A stretch of 64,000 nucleotides of DNA, from the NCBI GenBank assembly GCA_003150235.1, contig QAMW01000048.1, positions 11,717 to 75,716 on the forward strand. Reading direction: 5' to 3'. The position numbers and the translations under genes were made by a program. Positions 9,542 to 17,210 of the stretch are shown in pieces (within the stretch, counting starts at the first letter, position 1; each line of letters opens with the position of its first letter). The DNA is from Bacteroidales bacterium (GTDB lineage Bacteria; Bacteroidota; Bacteroidia; Bacteroidales; Muribaculaceae). The notes under the pieces are model-generated. The model was not told the DNA's origin, searched no databases, and saw only the letters and a list, made by a program, of their open reading frames with translations.

Positions 9542-10347
9542 TCGTCCGGTTCAATATCTTGGTTAATTATAATCTTCCATTTCGATTGCCTTTTCATACC
9601 ATCTGTTGGCTTGTCTGCTGCAAGAGGCCGGTATTTCAAATTCTTAAAATATGGCCATAGCAGACGCTCAATCGATTCCGCCTGTTCCTGATTTTTCAGT
9701 ATATTGTCCATAATATACCCAAGCCTCTGAAGTGTGGGAAATGTCGTGTATTTGAGCAACTCCTCTCCGTTCTTGTTAAAATCTGTTTTTTCAAGTAGTT
9801 CCTCAATAACGGTTGCAGCAGAGGAAAGCCCCCCTATAAGATGACTGTACTGCACTAAGTCAACTGCCGTAAGTTCAGCATTGGAGTAGAGGATTATCCC
9901 GGTATCGGAATTGGTCCGGCACAGAAGATCCTGAGGAATCGCTGTCCTGTACCCCCAGAACAATTGGTCGTTACTATTCCTGGAGAATGTGATGCGCGGC
10001 GGTTCTGTCATGATGGACGTCCTTTGTGGACGCTGGTGAGCGGCTCCATGAAGGACGCCTGCACTAAGTAGGCTTATATAATAAGGCCTCCCAAGATACA
10101 ACATAAGTTGTCCTATATAATTGTACGGTGGAACGATACCCCTGTCTTTGAATTGTATGGGTACAATAGTATAGAACCCCTTATGCACAGATTGGATACG
10201 TTTGAGTTTTCCCAAACGATACAACTCATTTGACACAACCTTTGCAGATAGTGTCGGAAAAGAGGCGCATACTTCCTTGTATGAAAAGGTCGGAAGCCCC
10301 GTCATTTCTCTGTTCTCAATCCAGTCAGATATTGGCATCTCAGACAT
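9535..10347 (-). CDS. abiEi: AbiEi-type antitoxin / autoregulator
   Basis: About 270 aa, with an N-terminal winged-helix part (SYKEVCASFPTLSAKVVSNELYRL) and the family core around YYISLLSAGVLHGAAHQ. In type IV AbiE systems AbiEi represses its own promoter and counters AbiEii. The open frame reaches 10386, but a clear promoter box lies at 10355-10362, so Met at 10347 (MSEMPISDW) or 10338 is the likely start, giving a very short or absent leader. Confidence 0.88.
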   Translation of the reverse strand: MSEMPISDWIENREMTGLPTFSYKEVCASFPTLSAKVVSNELYRLGKLKRIQSVHKGFYTIVPIQFKDRGIVPPYNYIGQLMLYLGRPYYISLLSAGVLHGAAHQRPQRTSIMTEPPRITFSRNSNDQLFWGYRTAIPQDLLCRTNSDTGIILYSNAELTAVDLVQYSHLIGGLSSAATVIEELLEKTDFNKNGEELLKYTTFPTLQRLGYIMDNILKNQEQAESIERLLWPYFKNLKYRPLAADKPTDGMKRQSKWKIIINQDIEPDEW

Positions 10348-10354
10348 TTTGTCG

Positions 10355-10385
10355 CAAAGATAATGATTTTTTGATGAAGTACGCA
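10355..10385 (-). promoter_or_regulatory. abiE operon promoter
   Basis: The minus strand has TATCTTTG (10355-10362), a match to TAnnTTTG, with TTG at 10383-10385 20 bp upstream as a -33 element. The start codon follows 7 bp after the -7 box, so the mRNA may be nearly leaderless. Confidence 0.7.
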
Positions 10386-10518
10386 ATATTTTGTCCGTAT
10401 TTTTATCGTCAGAAGCAAAAAATTACTCAGAACCATATTGGTAATTGAAAAAGATTTATAGCATCGTTTAATGCTATCCATATGCATAAGAATGAAATTA
10501 TTTCATCAACCATCTATA

Positions 10519-10552
10519 TTGGTATTTCAGTTGGTATTTGAGTTGGTATCCC
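10519..10552. repeat. Three tandem 12-bp repeats upstream of abiE
   Basis: TTGGTATTTCAG (10519-10530), TTGGTATTTGAG (10531-10542) and TTGGTATCCC (10543-10552) follow one another without gaps. Iteron-like or operator-like; about 135 bp upstream of the abiE promoter. Confidence 0.6.
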
Positions 10553-11194
10553 CTTATATATTCCAATGACCTTTTCTATTGTCAATTCACATTTTCGCCG
10601 TTTTTAGGCGTCACGGAGAGCTCTAATCATGATAAACCTGCGGCAGATGCCTTCTTGAACTTATCGGAATGACTATCCTCCCAGAGTGCGCTATGCCTAT
10701 CTCGAATATTTACGCTGTTGCAGTCGGCACTTGTTTCCTCTATTGATTGCAGGCCTTGTGTGCTTCGCTATTGAGATCGGTCTGTTGATTCTTTATTTGC
10801 GCCATAGGAGTTGCGGTGACTGGGATGTCATCGCAGCCTGTTCTTCCGGCTTATAGGAGCTGGCTGGTTTTCTGATGTTGTGTCGGCGCATCTGAGATAT
10901 TCGGCTGATGACCAAAGAGCCGGTGGCGATTTCTTTCCATGTCCATTTTTTCGGCCGAAGTAAGAGCCAATCATTTTACTGCGCAAAGGTTGTATGCGGC
11001 GACATCGTGATTATGTCCTGTGGTCGCTCCCCGAATGTCGCTCTGCCAATGAACGTGCAAAAAATCTTCCTTCCCATAGGTTCGTGCCTCTCTTATGGAA
11101 AGAGTATTGTTTTTCACAACCCCGGCTGCCACAGAAGCCGCACACCTTGAAATGCACATAAAATTAATTTACTCACTTCTAAAAAATTACAGAC

Positions 11195-11587
11195 ATGAAG
11201 AAAATCAGCAACACTTTCGAACTCTCCGGTTTCATCGTAAACGACGCCCAGATCCGCAACTTCGACACCGCATCGGTAGCCCGCTTCGCCATCTCGGTAA
11301 GCCGCCCCGAAAAGAACCAGGCCGGCGAGACCTCCTACAAGTCAGCCCTCATCAACATCGAGGCATGGCGCAAGAACGAAAGCCTCGACTCCTTCGACCG
11401 CCTCAAGAAAGGCGAGCACATCACCATCGCCGGCTACTTCAAGCCCGAGGAATGGACCGGTGCCGACGGCAAGAAAAATCAGCGCATCATCCTCGTGGCA
11501 ACCAAGTTCCACCGCACTCCCGAAGCGGAGGATAAGCCCGAGGCTTCCTCCAAAAAGACTTCCAAGAAGTCGAAGAAAGCCGCCTGA
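11195..11587 (+). CDS. Single-stranded DNA-binding protein, SSB-like (copy 1)
   Basis: A 130-aa OB-fold protein of the SSB family: FELSGFIVNDAQIRNF, VARFAISVSR, INIEAWRK and YFKPEEWTGADGKK are typical beta-strand blocks. The tail is lysine/alanine-rich and lacks the acidic DDDIPF-type tip of chromosomal SSB, so it may not recruit the usual SSB partners. It would protect single-stranded DNA during transfer or replication of the element. A related paralog follows at 12293. Long non-coding leaders precede both copies. Base composition is GC-richer than the cargo operon. Confidence 0.82.
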   Translation: MKKISNTFELSGFIVNDAQIRNFDTASVARFAISVSRPEKNQAGETSYKSALINIEAWRKNESLDSFDRLKKGEHITIAGYFKPEEWTGADGKKNQRIILVATKFHRTPEAEDKPEASSKKTSKKSKKAA

Positions 11588-11610
11588 GGCTTTCATATCC
11601 TCTCAAAGAG

Positions 11611-11635
11611 AGCGGTCTCCGGGCCGCTTTTCTTT
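11611..11635 (+). terminator. Terminator after SSB copy 1
   Basis: AGCGG (11611-11615) pairs with CCGCT (11624-11628), followed by a T-rich tail. Confidence 0.65.
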
Positions 11636-12292
11636 TGCTCATACGGATTTGCGTAACCTTTTATACCTCCATTTTGCGTTTCTATAACTTCGCCCCAACC
11701 CCGGCATACACGCAGCATACTTTGGGCGAGAGACTGTCCGTCAATGTTTCACGTTGCCAGCCAGACACTCGCCTTCAAAGCGGAGAGCTGAAGAATGCCT
11801 GCCAGACTCGCGTTCCGGGAAAGCATAGGTTACGCCATGCTCCACTTACGCTTTCCCTTTCAAGTCTCCCTTGTCCGGCAATCTTCCCGACCGCTCTCCT
11901 TTAAGCCGCACTGATATGCCTGCCCACCCTTCGTTTCCCTCCTATTTTCAATCCCCGATTGTAACCGAGCAACCGCTATAGCCTATTCTAATGCAATGAC
12001 TGGTATCATTTGTAAGCCGGAGGGCTTATCAAGTGCCATCCGAAAGGGAGCCGTCGATTTTTAGGTCGGCAAAGTTAAGGCCGCTCGTGGATATGTCAAG
12101 GCCCGGCGGAGCGTGCCACGGCATCACACATGCTGCTGTGGCAGCCTTGTCGAAATCCACTGTGATCACGTCCTTTCTGATTAGCCGAAAAAATTGATTC
12201 GGCACCCTTACGGAAAGGACTTATTAAAGTTAGGGAAAGAATACAATCGCTTCACAGACAAAACATAACATTAACTTTTAGCATTAACGAAA
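11636..12292 (+). other. Long structured non-coding leader before SSB copy 2
   Basis: About 650 bp without a gene. The last 240 bp resemble the other leaders of this element in layout: an opening GGCAAAGTTAAGGC block (12068-12081), an internal hairpin TGCCAC/GTGGCA (about 12114-12143), CCTTGTCG, a stem GTCCTTTC/GGAAAGGAC enclosing GCCGAA/TTCGGC (about 12170-12221), and the closing AGTTAGGGAAAGAAT before the start codon region. Homology to the clearer pair at 13440 and 15058 is partial. The minus strand of 12070-12077 reads TAACTTTG, which could also act as an antisense promoter. Confidence 0.45.
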
Positions 12293-12721
12293 ATGGAAGC
12301 TAACAACACCAACCGCACCGCTAATCGTGGCAACAACAACCTCGTTAACAACACCGTAGTCCGTGGTTTCATCGCTACCGAACCCGCAATCCACAACTTC
12401 GCTGAGGCAAGCGTAATCCGCTTCGCTCTCGCAGTCCGCACCAAATCGACTTCCAAGAAGTCAGGCGAGACAACCAGCCAGTCATCGCTCATCACCGTGG
12501 AGAAGTGGGCAAAGAACACCAATCTCACATCGTTCGATGCCATCAAGAAAGGTCGCCTTGTCGAAGTCAAGGGCACGCTCAAACCTAATGAGTGGACAGC
12601 AGCCGACGGCAGCCATCGCTCCCGCATCATCCTCGGAGCACGTTCCGTGAAGGAGGTCGCCCGACCGGCCTCACAGATGGAACCGAAAGCAGAGGCACAG
12701 CCCGAGGCAGTCGCTTCTTAA
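12293..12721 (+). CDS. Single-stranded DNA-binding protein, SSB-like (copy 2)
   Basis: A 142-aa paralog of the SSB at 11195. Shared blocks include VVRGFIATEPAIHNFAEAS, VIRFALAVRTK, LITVEKWAKN and LKPNEWTAADGSHRSRIILGA, with the same order and spacing. It has an asparagine-rich N-terminal extension and an alanine/glutamate/proline-rich tail instead of the lysine tail. Two SSB-like genes in one element may serve replication and transfer separately, or form mixed oligomers. A clear terminator follows. Confidence 0.82.
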   Translation: MEANNTNRTANRGNNNLVNNTVVRGFIATEPAIHNFAEASVIRFALAVRTKSTSKKSGETTSQSSLITVEKWAKNTNLTSFDAIKKGRLVEVKGTLKPNEWTAADGSHRSRIILGARSVKEVARPASQMEPKAEAQPEAVAS

Positions 12722-12747
12722 TCGACAATTCACTATCCGACAGAATG

Positions 12748-12780
12748 TCCGGGACTTCCAAATCGGGAGTCTCGGATTTT
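12748..12780 (+). terminator. Terminator after SSB copy 2
   Basis: TCCGGGACT (12748-12756) pairs with AGTCTCGGA (12768-12776), then TTTT. Confidence 0.8.
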
Positions 12781-12951
12781 CATTTGATACCGAGATGCGC
12801 CTTCTGAAGGCGCATGACCTGTTATAAGGCTTGTTGAGCCGGTTCCTGTTTTATACGGCAGAAGCCGCTGGTGGCGAGACGGGTGACTACATTGGCTCAG
12901 CGAGGAAGGGAATGACGGCTTGCGACACCCGAGTGCCCTCCTGGTCAGGAT

Positions 12952-13009
12952 GAGCGAGGGCCGGCAGACATCTCCCTGCAGTCGAAGACTGCCTATCTGC
13001 GATACCCTC
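12952..13009 (+). repeat. 58-bp direct repeat, copy 1
   Basis: Matches 13247-13304 with about four mismatches; begins GAGCGAGGGCCGGCAGACAT. The copies are 295 bp apart in a non-coding stretch. Confidence 0.75.
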
Positions 13010-13246
13010 TATTCATTGTTCTTTCTCCGCTGCGCTACGAAAGCAGCAAGCCGATAACACTCCGGTGACGGTAGCTGTCATCTTTGCCCTTCCTTTCACC
13101 TTCGCCATGCGCACACCCGTCACTGCCAATGTCGTTTTTATAAACGCCTGCGGCGAGTCGGCAGGGACGGCAATGCACGACCATCTGCCTCGTCGCCATA
13201 ACGCCAACGCTGATCGCTGCACTCCGAGTGGCCTCCGGCTCAGGGC

Positions 13247-13304
13247 GAGCGAGGGCCGGCAGACATCTCCCAGCGGTCGAAGACTGCCTATCTACGATAC
13301 CCCC
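13247..13304 (+). repeat. 58-bp direct repeat, copy 2
   Basis: Second copy of the block at 12952-13009. Both contain the self-complementary segment around GTCGAAGACTGC. Confidence 0.75.
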
Positions 13305-13439
13305 GGTTCGCTCTGCACTCCGAGTTCGCTGGCTTATGGCTATGCCGAATGAGGCAAGTGCAGCATTGCCATGTCCCTTTCACCGAGCCTTTTTACATTT
13401 TCATTTACCGATTATAAGTCAATCAAAGTCTGCCCTTTA

Positions 13440-13650
13440 TAAATGGAACTTCTCCCGGGAGACCGTCCTGCCGGAGTTATCGGCGCGAAGTTAGGCATCG
13501 GGGCTATGCGAAAAGGTCAGGCTATGTTTAGGCGAGATTTCACGGTCTGCGACTGATAAATCTCGCTTAAAACCTTGTCGCTTGCGCCCTTGAAATATGC
13601 CACAGGTATGCGCAAATAACCACCTTACGGACGGCTCCAGTGGAGCAAAA
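13440..13650 (+). ncRNA. Structured leader RNA A (homologous to 15058-15270)
   Basis: Aligns along its length with the leader at 15058. Pairings seen: GGCGCGAAG (13482-13490) with CTTGCGCC (13581-13588), one bulged G; AAGGT (13513-13517) with ACCTT (13572-13576); a perfect 9-bp hairpin GCGAGATTT (13532-13540) with AAATCTCGC (13558-13566); and GCTCCA (13634-13639) with TGGAGC (13641-13646). It ends just before AGTAAGGGAAAGAATT and the gene at 13687. Function unknown: cis-acting leader, attenuator or a separate small RNA are all possible. Confidence 0.6.
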
Positions 13651-13686
13651 AGTAAGGGAAAGAATTAACATTCAAGCAATTCAGAT

Positions 13687-13881
13687 ATGCAGACAAAGAA
13701 AATGACTGTGGAACAAGGCAAGAGATGCGGCATTGACCGCTTCCCGAATTTCCACCGCACAGGCTCTATAAGGGGCATGAAAAAACTCTATTACGGCAAA
13801 GACGCATTGCTCGTGCGCTGCGGTCAGTACATCTACAACGTAAGCTCCGAGCCAAGCATCTACAATGAAGCGACAATCTAA
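13687..13881 (+). CDS. Small hypothetical protein (64 aa)
   Basis: A short basic protein of the kind seen in Bacteroidales ICE accessory regions. No domain is recognised; the C-terminal half (KKLYYGKDALLVRCGQYIYNV) looks like a small beta-rich fold. It follows structured leader A by about 40 bp. Its stop lies 14 bp before the start of the next gene, so the two are probably cotranscribed. Confidence 0.6.
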   Translation: MQTKKMTVEQGKRCGIDRFPNFHRTGSIRGMKKLYYGKDALLVRCGQYIYNVSSEPSIYNEATI

Positions 13882-13894
13882 ACACCATACCATT

Positions 13895-14428
13895 ATGAAG
13901 AAGCAGATAATCTGGACAAGCGACACTTACCTTGACGATGACGCAAGGGAGGAATATGAGCAGTATCAACGTGAAATCCTTGAGTACGAGGATTATTGCG
14001 TCAGCGACCGGGAGTGGGCAGATGTTGTCAACGGCTATCTCGCCGATGAACGCATGAACCTCAACAAGCAGGTTGACGGCGTTATCATCGCGTTTGCCAA
14101 TGTGGGACGGTGGAACGGCAGACGTCCGGGTTACAAGATACTCGGAAGCGCAATCAATGACATATTCAAAATTTCCGAGGATAACAACGAATGGTACTCG
14201 GACGGCAACAATATCCGTGGCATACTCACGCACCACGATGCCTCGCACTATGTTCTTTACCGCGTGGCAAAAGACATCGAGACAGCGGAGCGCATAGCCG
14301 AACAAATCTATAATCTTGAAATAGACGAGGCTGGTTTCCGCAGACGCACCCGTTCACTGCACCCTTATGTAGCAGAGATATACGGTTGGAAAGCCGGTCG
14401 TTTCACCAAAGCCAAGAAAGCGGTATGA
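13895..14428 (+). CDS. Hypothetical acidic protein (178 aa)
   Basis: Start chosen at MKKQIIWTSD; an in-frame ATG at 13865 would overlap the previous gene. The protein begins with a long acidic stretch rich in Asp, Glu and Tyr (about residues 8-50), followed by blocks VIIAFANVGRWNGRR, ILTHHDASHYVLYR and a basic C-terminus. The acidic, DNA-mimic-like front and its place among ICE genes are reminiscent of antirestriction proteins, but I do not recognise an ArdA motif, so function is left open. Its stop overlaps the next start by 4 bp (ATGA). Confidence 0.7.
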   Translation: MKKQIIWTSDTYLDDDAREEYEQYQREILEYEDYCVSDREWADVVNGYLADERMNLNKQVDGVIIAFANVGRWNGRRPGYKILGSAINDIFKISEDNNEWYSDGNNIRGILTHHDASHYVLYRVAKDIETAERIAEQIYNLEIDEAGFRRRTRSLHPYVAEIYGWKAGRFTKAKKAV

Positions 14429-14751
14429 AAAGGTACAACTACATCAGACGTATTGTTGACAAGCTGACCAGTTCGGGCAGTAACAATGAGGAATTTATAC
14501 TCTACAATCATCTTGTGGATATGCAAAGCGGCACTGACGGTTTCTTCGCAGTCAGCATCTACTCAACCGCCGACAGATATTCTGGCGAGGTCGCGGTTTT
14601 CAGTTTTGACTATCTGACACGCAGCCTTTATCTTTATATAGAAGATGCGGAGAGCCGACAGATGGCAGATGCCATAATCAGTGCCTTCAAAACATTTTAT
14701 CCCGATTATCTGAAAATCATAGATGACACTCTAAAACAGGAAGAAATATGA
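14425..14751 (+). CDS. Hypothetical protein (108 aa)
   Basis: Starts at MKRYNYIRRIVDK through a 4-bp overlap with the upstream stop. No family recognised. Soluble, mixed alpha/beta appearance, with VDMQSGTDGFFAVSIYST and a helical C-terminal half. Also overlaps the following gene by 4 bp, so four small genes (13687-14960) form one tight operon. Confidence 0.65.
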   Translation: MKRYNYIRRIVDKLTSSGSNNEEFILYNHLVDMQSGTDGFFAVSIYSTADRYSGEVAVFSFDYLTRSLYLYIEDAESRQMADAIISAFKTFYPDYLKIIDDTLKQEEI

Positions 14752-14960
14752 TGCTGTTCCCCGATTTCAATGACCCTGCAAATTCAGAGCAAGGTCAATA
14801 CACAGACTTCCCCGAGTATGGGAAGCAGTGCGACCTTATCAAGCCGTGGCGCGGCTACCGCCGGGCAACCATAGTGGCACAGACCTCAAGAGGTTTTATC
14901 GTACAGGTAAGTTCCGGAGCCGAAATAGATGTCTATCCCGATGAAATTGAGATAGATTGA
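14748..14960 (+). CDS. Small hypothetical protein (70 aa)
   Basis: Last gene of the small operon. Sequence blocks RGYRRATIVAQTSRGFIVQ and EIDVYPDEIEID suggest a small beta-barrel (SH3-like or KOW-like) fold, but this is only an impression. Function unknown. Confidence 0.6.
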   Translation: MMLFPDFNDPANSEQGQYTDFPEYGKQCDLIKPWRGYRRATIVAQTSRGFIVQVSSGAEIDVYPDEIEID

Positions 14961-15057
14961 AATACCCAAGCCAATTATGCAGACACGGTTTCAGCCGTGT
15001 CTGTGTGCGGCGGGCGGGTCGAACCCTCTTATAATTCTTATTATTTCCCTTCCATTT
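14961..15057. other. Short non-coding stretch before leader B
   Basis: Contains GACACGG/CCGTGTC (about 14980-15002), a hairpin that could terminate the upstream operon. Together with leader B the gene-free gap is about 360 bp. Confidence 0.4.
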
Positions 15058-15270
15058 ATATAATTGGGGCTGTATCATTCCACACTGGAGCACTCTGCGG
15101 CGTTTATGGCGCGAAGTTCGGCATCCGGGAGCGACCGCCAAGGTCAGGCAAAGTTTCGGCGAGATTTTCCCTGTTCCGGAAAAATCATCTTGAAAACCTT
15201 GTCTTGCGCCCCTTTGCGATGCCACCGTAATGCGCATTAAACACCTTCCGACAGCTCCACAGGAGCAAAG
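15058..15270 (+). ncRNA. Structured leader RNA B (homologous to 13440-13650)
   Basis: Same order of pairings as leader A: GGCGCGAAG (15108-15116) with CTTGCGCC (15203-15210); AAGGT (15140-15144) with ACCTT (15196-15200); GATTTTCC (15163-15170) with GGAAAAATC (15178-15185), where the pairing partner differs from A yet a stem is kept; GCTCC (15254-15258) with GGAGC (15262-15266). It precedes the operon that starts at 15320. The kept pairing with changed sequence is the main argument for a functional RNA. Confidence 0.6.
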
Positions 15271-15319
15271 AAACGGAGGGAGAAAATACATATTCATTCA
15301 CTCTAAATCAATATTTCAG

Positions 15320-15577
15320 ATGGACGAAAAAGAACTCGCACAGGTGATTGAGAACGCTGTCAACAACTTCTCATTCAATCCGAAGAAAGTGGCTGAACAG
15401 GTGCCTTTCATGCACCGCACACTACAGCAGAATGTCTATAAGCTCTGCAAGGCTGTCATTGAGGTTATCGGAGCAGATGACTACGGCACAGACCCACGTA
15501 ATCAGGCATCGCACGACGAAGCAAAGGCTATGCTCCACTACCTCAAGGAACATGGACGCTACATACCGCTGATTTAA
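15320..15577 (+). CDS. Small hypothetical helical protein (85 aa)
   Basis: Start chosen at MDEKELAQVIE, just after leader B; the open frame extends upstream to 15230 through the structured RNA, which is unlikely to be coding. Predominantly helical. It includes NPKKVAEQVPFMHRTLQQNVYKL, with a C-terminal YLKEHGRYIPLI. Commonly seen type of small ICE-associated protein, function unknown. Confidence 0.7.
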   Translation: MDEKELAQVIENAVNNFSFNPKKVAEQVPFMHRTLQQNVYKLCKAVIEVIGADDYGTDPRNQASHDEAKAMLHYLKEHGRYIPLI

Positions 15578-15600
15578 GAAACTCACAAATACTCACAACT

Positions 15601-15852
15601 ATGGAAAAGAAATTCTATCTTGTTACCACGCTGATTGAATATTCAGCAGAAAGCATCACGGATGCTCACGCCCTTTACGAGGATTATGAAAAGGCGAAGG
15701 AGGCAATGGCTGTAGAAATCGAAAATGCCGCCGAGAACTTTGAGGACCAGGAAGGCGATACGATTGTCGATGTCGAGACCTGCCGCGAATGGCGCAACGA
15801 TGACGGCTACGGCTATACCGTTGGCATCGAGGAACTCACTCCGATTAAATGA
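15601..15852 (+). CDS. Small acidic hypothetical protein (83 aa)
   Basis: Second gene of the operon led by structured leader B. Begins MEKKFYLVTTLIEYSAES and contains an acidic helix (EKAKEAMAVEIENAAENFEDQ). No known domain recognised. Confidence 0.65.
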   Translation: MEKKFYLVTTLIEYSAESITDAHALYEDYEKAKEAMAVEIENAAENFEDQEGDTIVDVETCREWRNDDGYGYTVGIEELTPIK

Positions 15853-15858
15853 AGCTGT

Positions 15859-16098
15859 ATGGAAACCGGTGTTGAAAAAGTTCCCACATACGCCCTATGC
15901 TATCTGGTGAACGGCGACGCCACCGGCCTCACAGAGCAGGAAGTCAGTGAAATCGACTCCCTGCTCCGTGAGCAATCGGTGGAACTTGTCTGCCCTCCTG
16001 CAAGTGATGAACAATGGCAGCCATACTTCAGCAGCTCCCCGTGGTTCGGGAAGCCCTGCGAGGTGATTGACTGCGACATAGTATATCGTGTAACTTAA
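15859..16098 (+). CDS. Small hypothetical protein (79 aa)
   Basis: Third gene of the leader-B operon, 6 bp after the previous stop. Contains YALCYLVNGDATGLTEQE and SPWFGKPCEVIDCDIVYRV, a pattern I associate with small uncharacterised Bacteroides ICE proteins (DUF6926-like). No function can be assigned. Confidence 0.65.
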   Translation: METGVEKVPTYALCYLVNGDATGLTEQEVSEIDSLLREQSVELVCPPASDEQWQPYFSSSPWFGKPCEVIDCDIVYRVT

Positions 16099-16110
16099 AT
16101 CAAATTCTAT

Positions 16111-16383
16111 ATGAAGAAACTCCTATTGATATTCTTCCTCTACCTTTTGGTGGAGGGAGACAACGTGATAGGCGACGGACTTTATGTCTATCACCGTGGC
16201 AAACACGCCGTTGACGAATTGAAAACGAAAGTCGATGAATATTACCCCCGTGTTCAGGCAGTCGATACCGTTATGGCAAAGGCTCTGTCAGACGCTTATC
16301 GGGAGCCGACTGATACTGTAGCCGCCCCATATACCCAAGAAAGACAGATGATTAAAAGGACGAGAATGGTTACATCGCCGTAG
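16111..16383 (+). CDS. Small exported or membrane-anchored hypothetical protein (90 aa)
   Basis: The N-terminal stretch LLLIFFLYLLV suggests a signal anchor; there is no lipobox cysteine. The rest is hydrophilic. Its end overlaps by 14 bp the end of the convergent gene at 16370-16957. Confidence 0.6.
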   Translation: MKKLLLIFFLYLLVEGDNVIGDGLYVYHRGKHAVDELKTKVDEYYPRVQAVDTVMAKALSDAYREPTDTVAAPYTQERQMIKRTRMVTSP

Positions 16384-16957
16384 TCTCCGGTCTCTTAATC
16401 CTGTCTGTCGGGATGCCCTGTCTGCGCAGGATGCGGAAAAGGGTTGTCTTGCCGATGTCATTATGCCTTAATATGTCACTGATATTTAGGCCGGTGAGAT
16501 ACATACCTATGATGCGGCTGTCCCTTTTATTCTTACGTTCACGAGGTTTCTCCTGAATGTTGGACGGCAGGTGGAGCGGTTTCTCGCCGTTTTCCTTTTT
16601 TAATTTCACCACATCTGAAGTCAGCGTCTTGAACGCTGATACTATATTCCTGTCTGATTCGCCGACATATAGTATGCCGGCGGTGTCAATTCTATCCTCT
16701 ACGGAGACAAGACGTATGTTGCGTGCGTCGCAGTATTCCAGAAGCACCGCAAGCTGTGTGCATCCGTTGACGATATGGCACAGCCGTGGTACGATTATCT
16801 CGTCATTGTTTACGATCTGCCTGAAAAGAGTCTTTCTCTGTGGGCGTGTCACGGTATCATACTGCGACTCTTTGAATATCCGGCAACACTCCATTTCGTT
16901 CATCCATCCGATTGTGGAGTCTGTTGCCTGGTGTAATATGTATCCGTATCTTGCCAT
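16370..16957 (-). CDS. Degenerate serine-recombinase-like protein with C-terminal HTH
   Basis: About 195 aa; start chosen at MARYGYIL because a promoter box lies at 16986-16993. The first part follows the resolvase fold: GYI at the start, a RP-x-L-x-x-x-x-x-N-N-D-E-I-I-V block, and NIRLVSVEDRIDT near residue 100. Yet the catalytic serine is absent (GYILHQATD where GYIRVS is usual) and the conserved LSRLGR region reads LCHIVNG, so strand exchange is unlikely. The C-terminus keeps a helix-turn-helix (IIGMYLTGLNISDILRHNDIGKTTLFRIL). Inference: a DNA-binding regulator evolved from a resolvase. It is divergently placed from the 17248 operon. Confidence 0.72.
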   Translation of the reverse strand: MARYGYILHQATDSTIGWMNEMECCRIFKESQYDTVTRPQRKTLFRQIVNNDEIIVPRLCHIVNGCTQLAVLLEYCDARNIRLVSVEDRIDTAGILYVGESDRNIVSAFKTLTSDVVKLKKENGEKPLHLPSNIQEKPRERKNKRDSRIIGMYLTGLNISDILRHNDIGKTTLFRILRRQGIPTDRIKRPETTAM

Positions 16958-16985
16958 TCGTAAAATTGTGTTTTGATTGAGTTTG

Positions 16986-16993
16986 CAAAGATA
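16986..16993 (-). promoter_or_regulatory. -7 promoter box for the resolvase-like gene
   Basis: Minus strand TATCTTTG matches TAnnTTTG. The leader to the start at 16957 would be about 20 nt. It rules out the upstream ATG at 17038. Confidence 0.65.
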
Positions 16994-17210
16994 ACGCAGC
17001 AATAGAATATTATTGTCTGGCTTACAATATTTTAACAATATAAATATTATCCCTTTTTGTAAATAATGTTAGAGAAAGTAGCCAATATTTATATACTTTT
17101 TCACACATTTGTCTTACTCTCTGCAAGATAACCCCATTATAAATATAATCCCATATCATAAAGAAGATTAAAGCCTTGAACTCAGGCTTTTACGGATTGT
17201 TTTATGCGCT

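Larger units (their letters stand above)
10348..11194. other. Non-coding region between abiE and the first SSB gene
   Basis: About 850 bp with no supported gene. Overlapping open frames near 10908-11159 on both strands have no family features. It holds the abiE promoter, three tandem repeats (10519-10552) and several short hairpins, for example CGGCT/AGCCG near 11123-11140. A promoter-like TTG (10771) plus TTTATTTG (10792-10799) could start a leader of nearly 400 nt before the SSB gene. Confidence 0.4.
12781..13439. other. Gene-free repeat-containing region
   Basis: No gene is supported between the SSB terminator and the structured leader at 13440. Visible items are a hairpin ATGCGCCTT/AAGGCGCAT (12794-12814) and two copies of a 58-bp block (12952-13009, 13247-13304). 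Confidence 0.45.

Noticed and set aside
10908..11159. Overlapping ORFs on both strands before the first SSB gene
   Set aside because: Both are short, overlap each other and match the non-coding leader pattern of this element.
11635..11904. 89-codon ORF after SSB copy 1
   Set aside because: It overlaps a terminator and runs through structured non-coding sequence; composition is not gene-like.
12952..13304. CRISPR-like array
   Set aside because: Only two repeat copies, 58 bp long with a 237-bp spacer and no cas genes; not a CRISPR.
13065..13494. ORFs across the 58-bp repeats
   Set aside because: The frames come from GC-rich repeats, and the two copies would be in unrelated contexts; no protein family seen.
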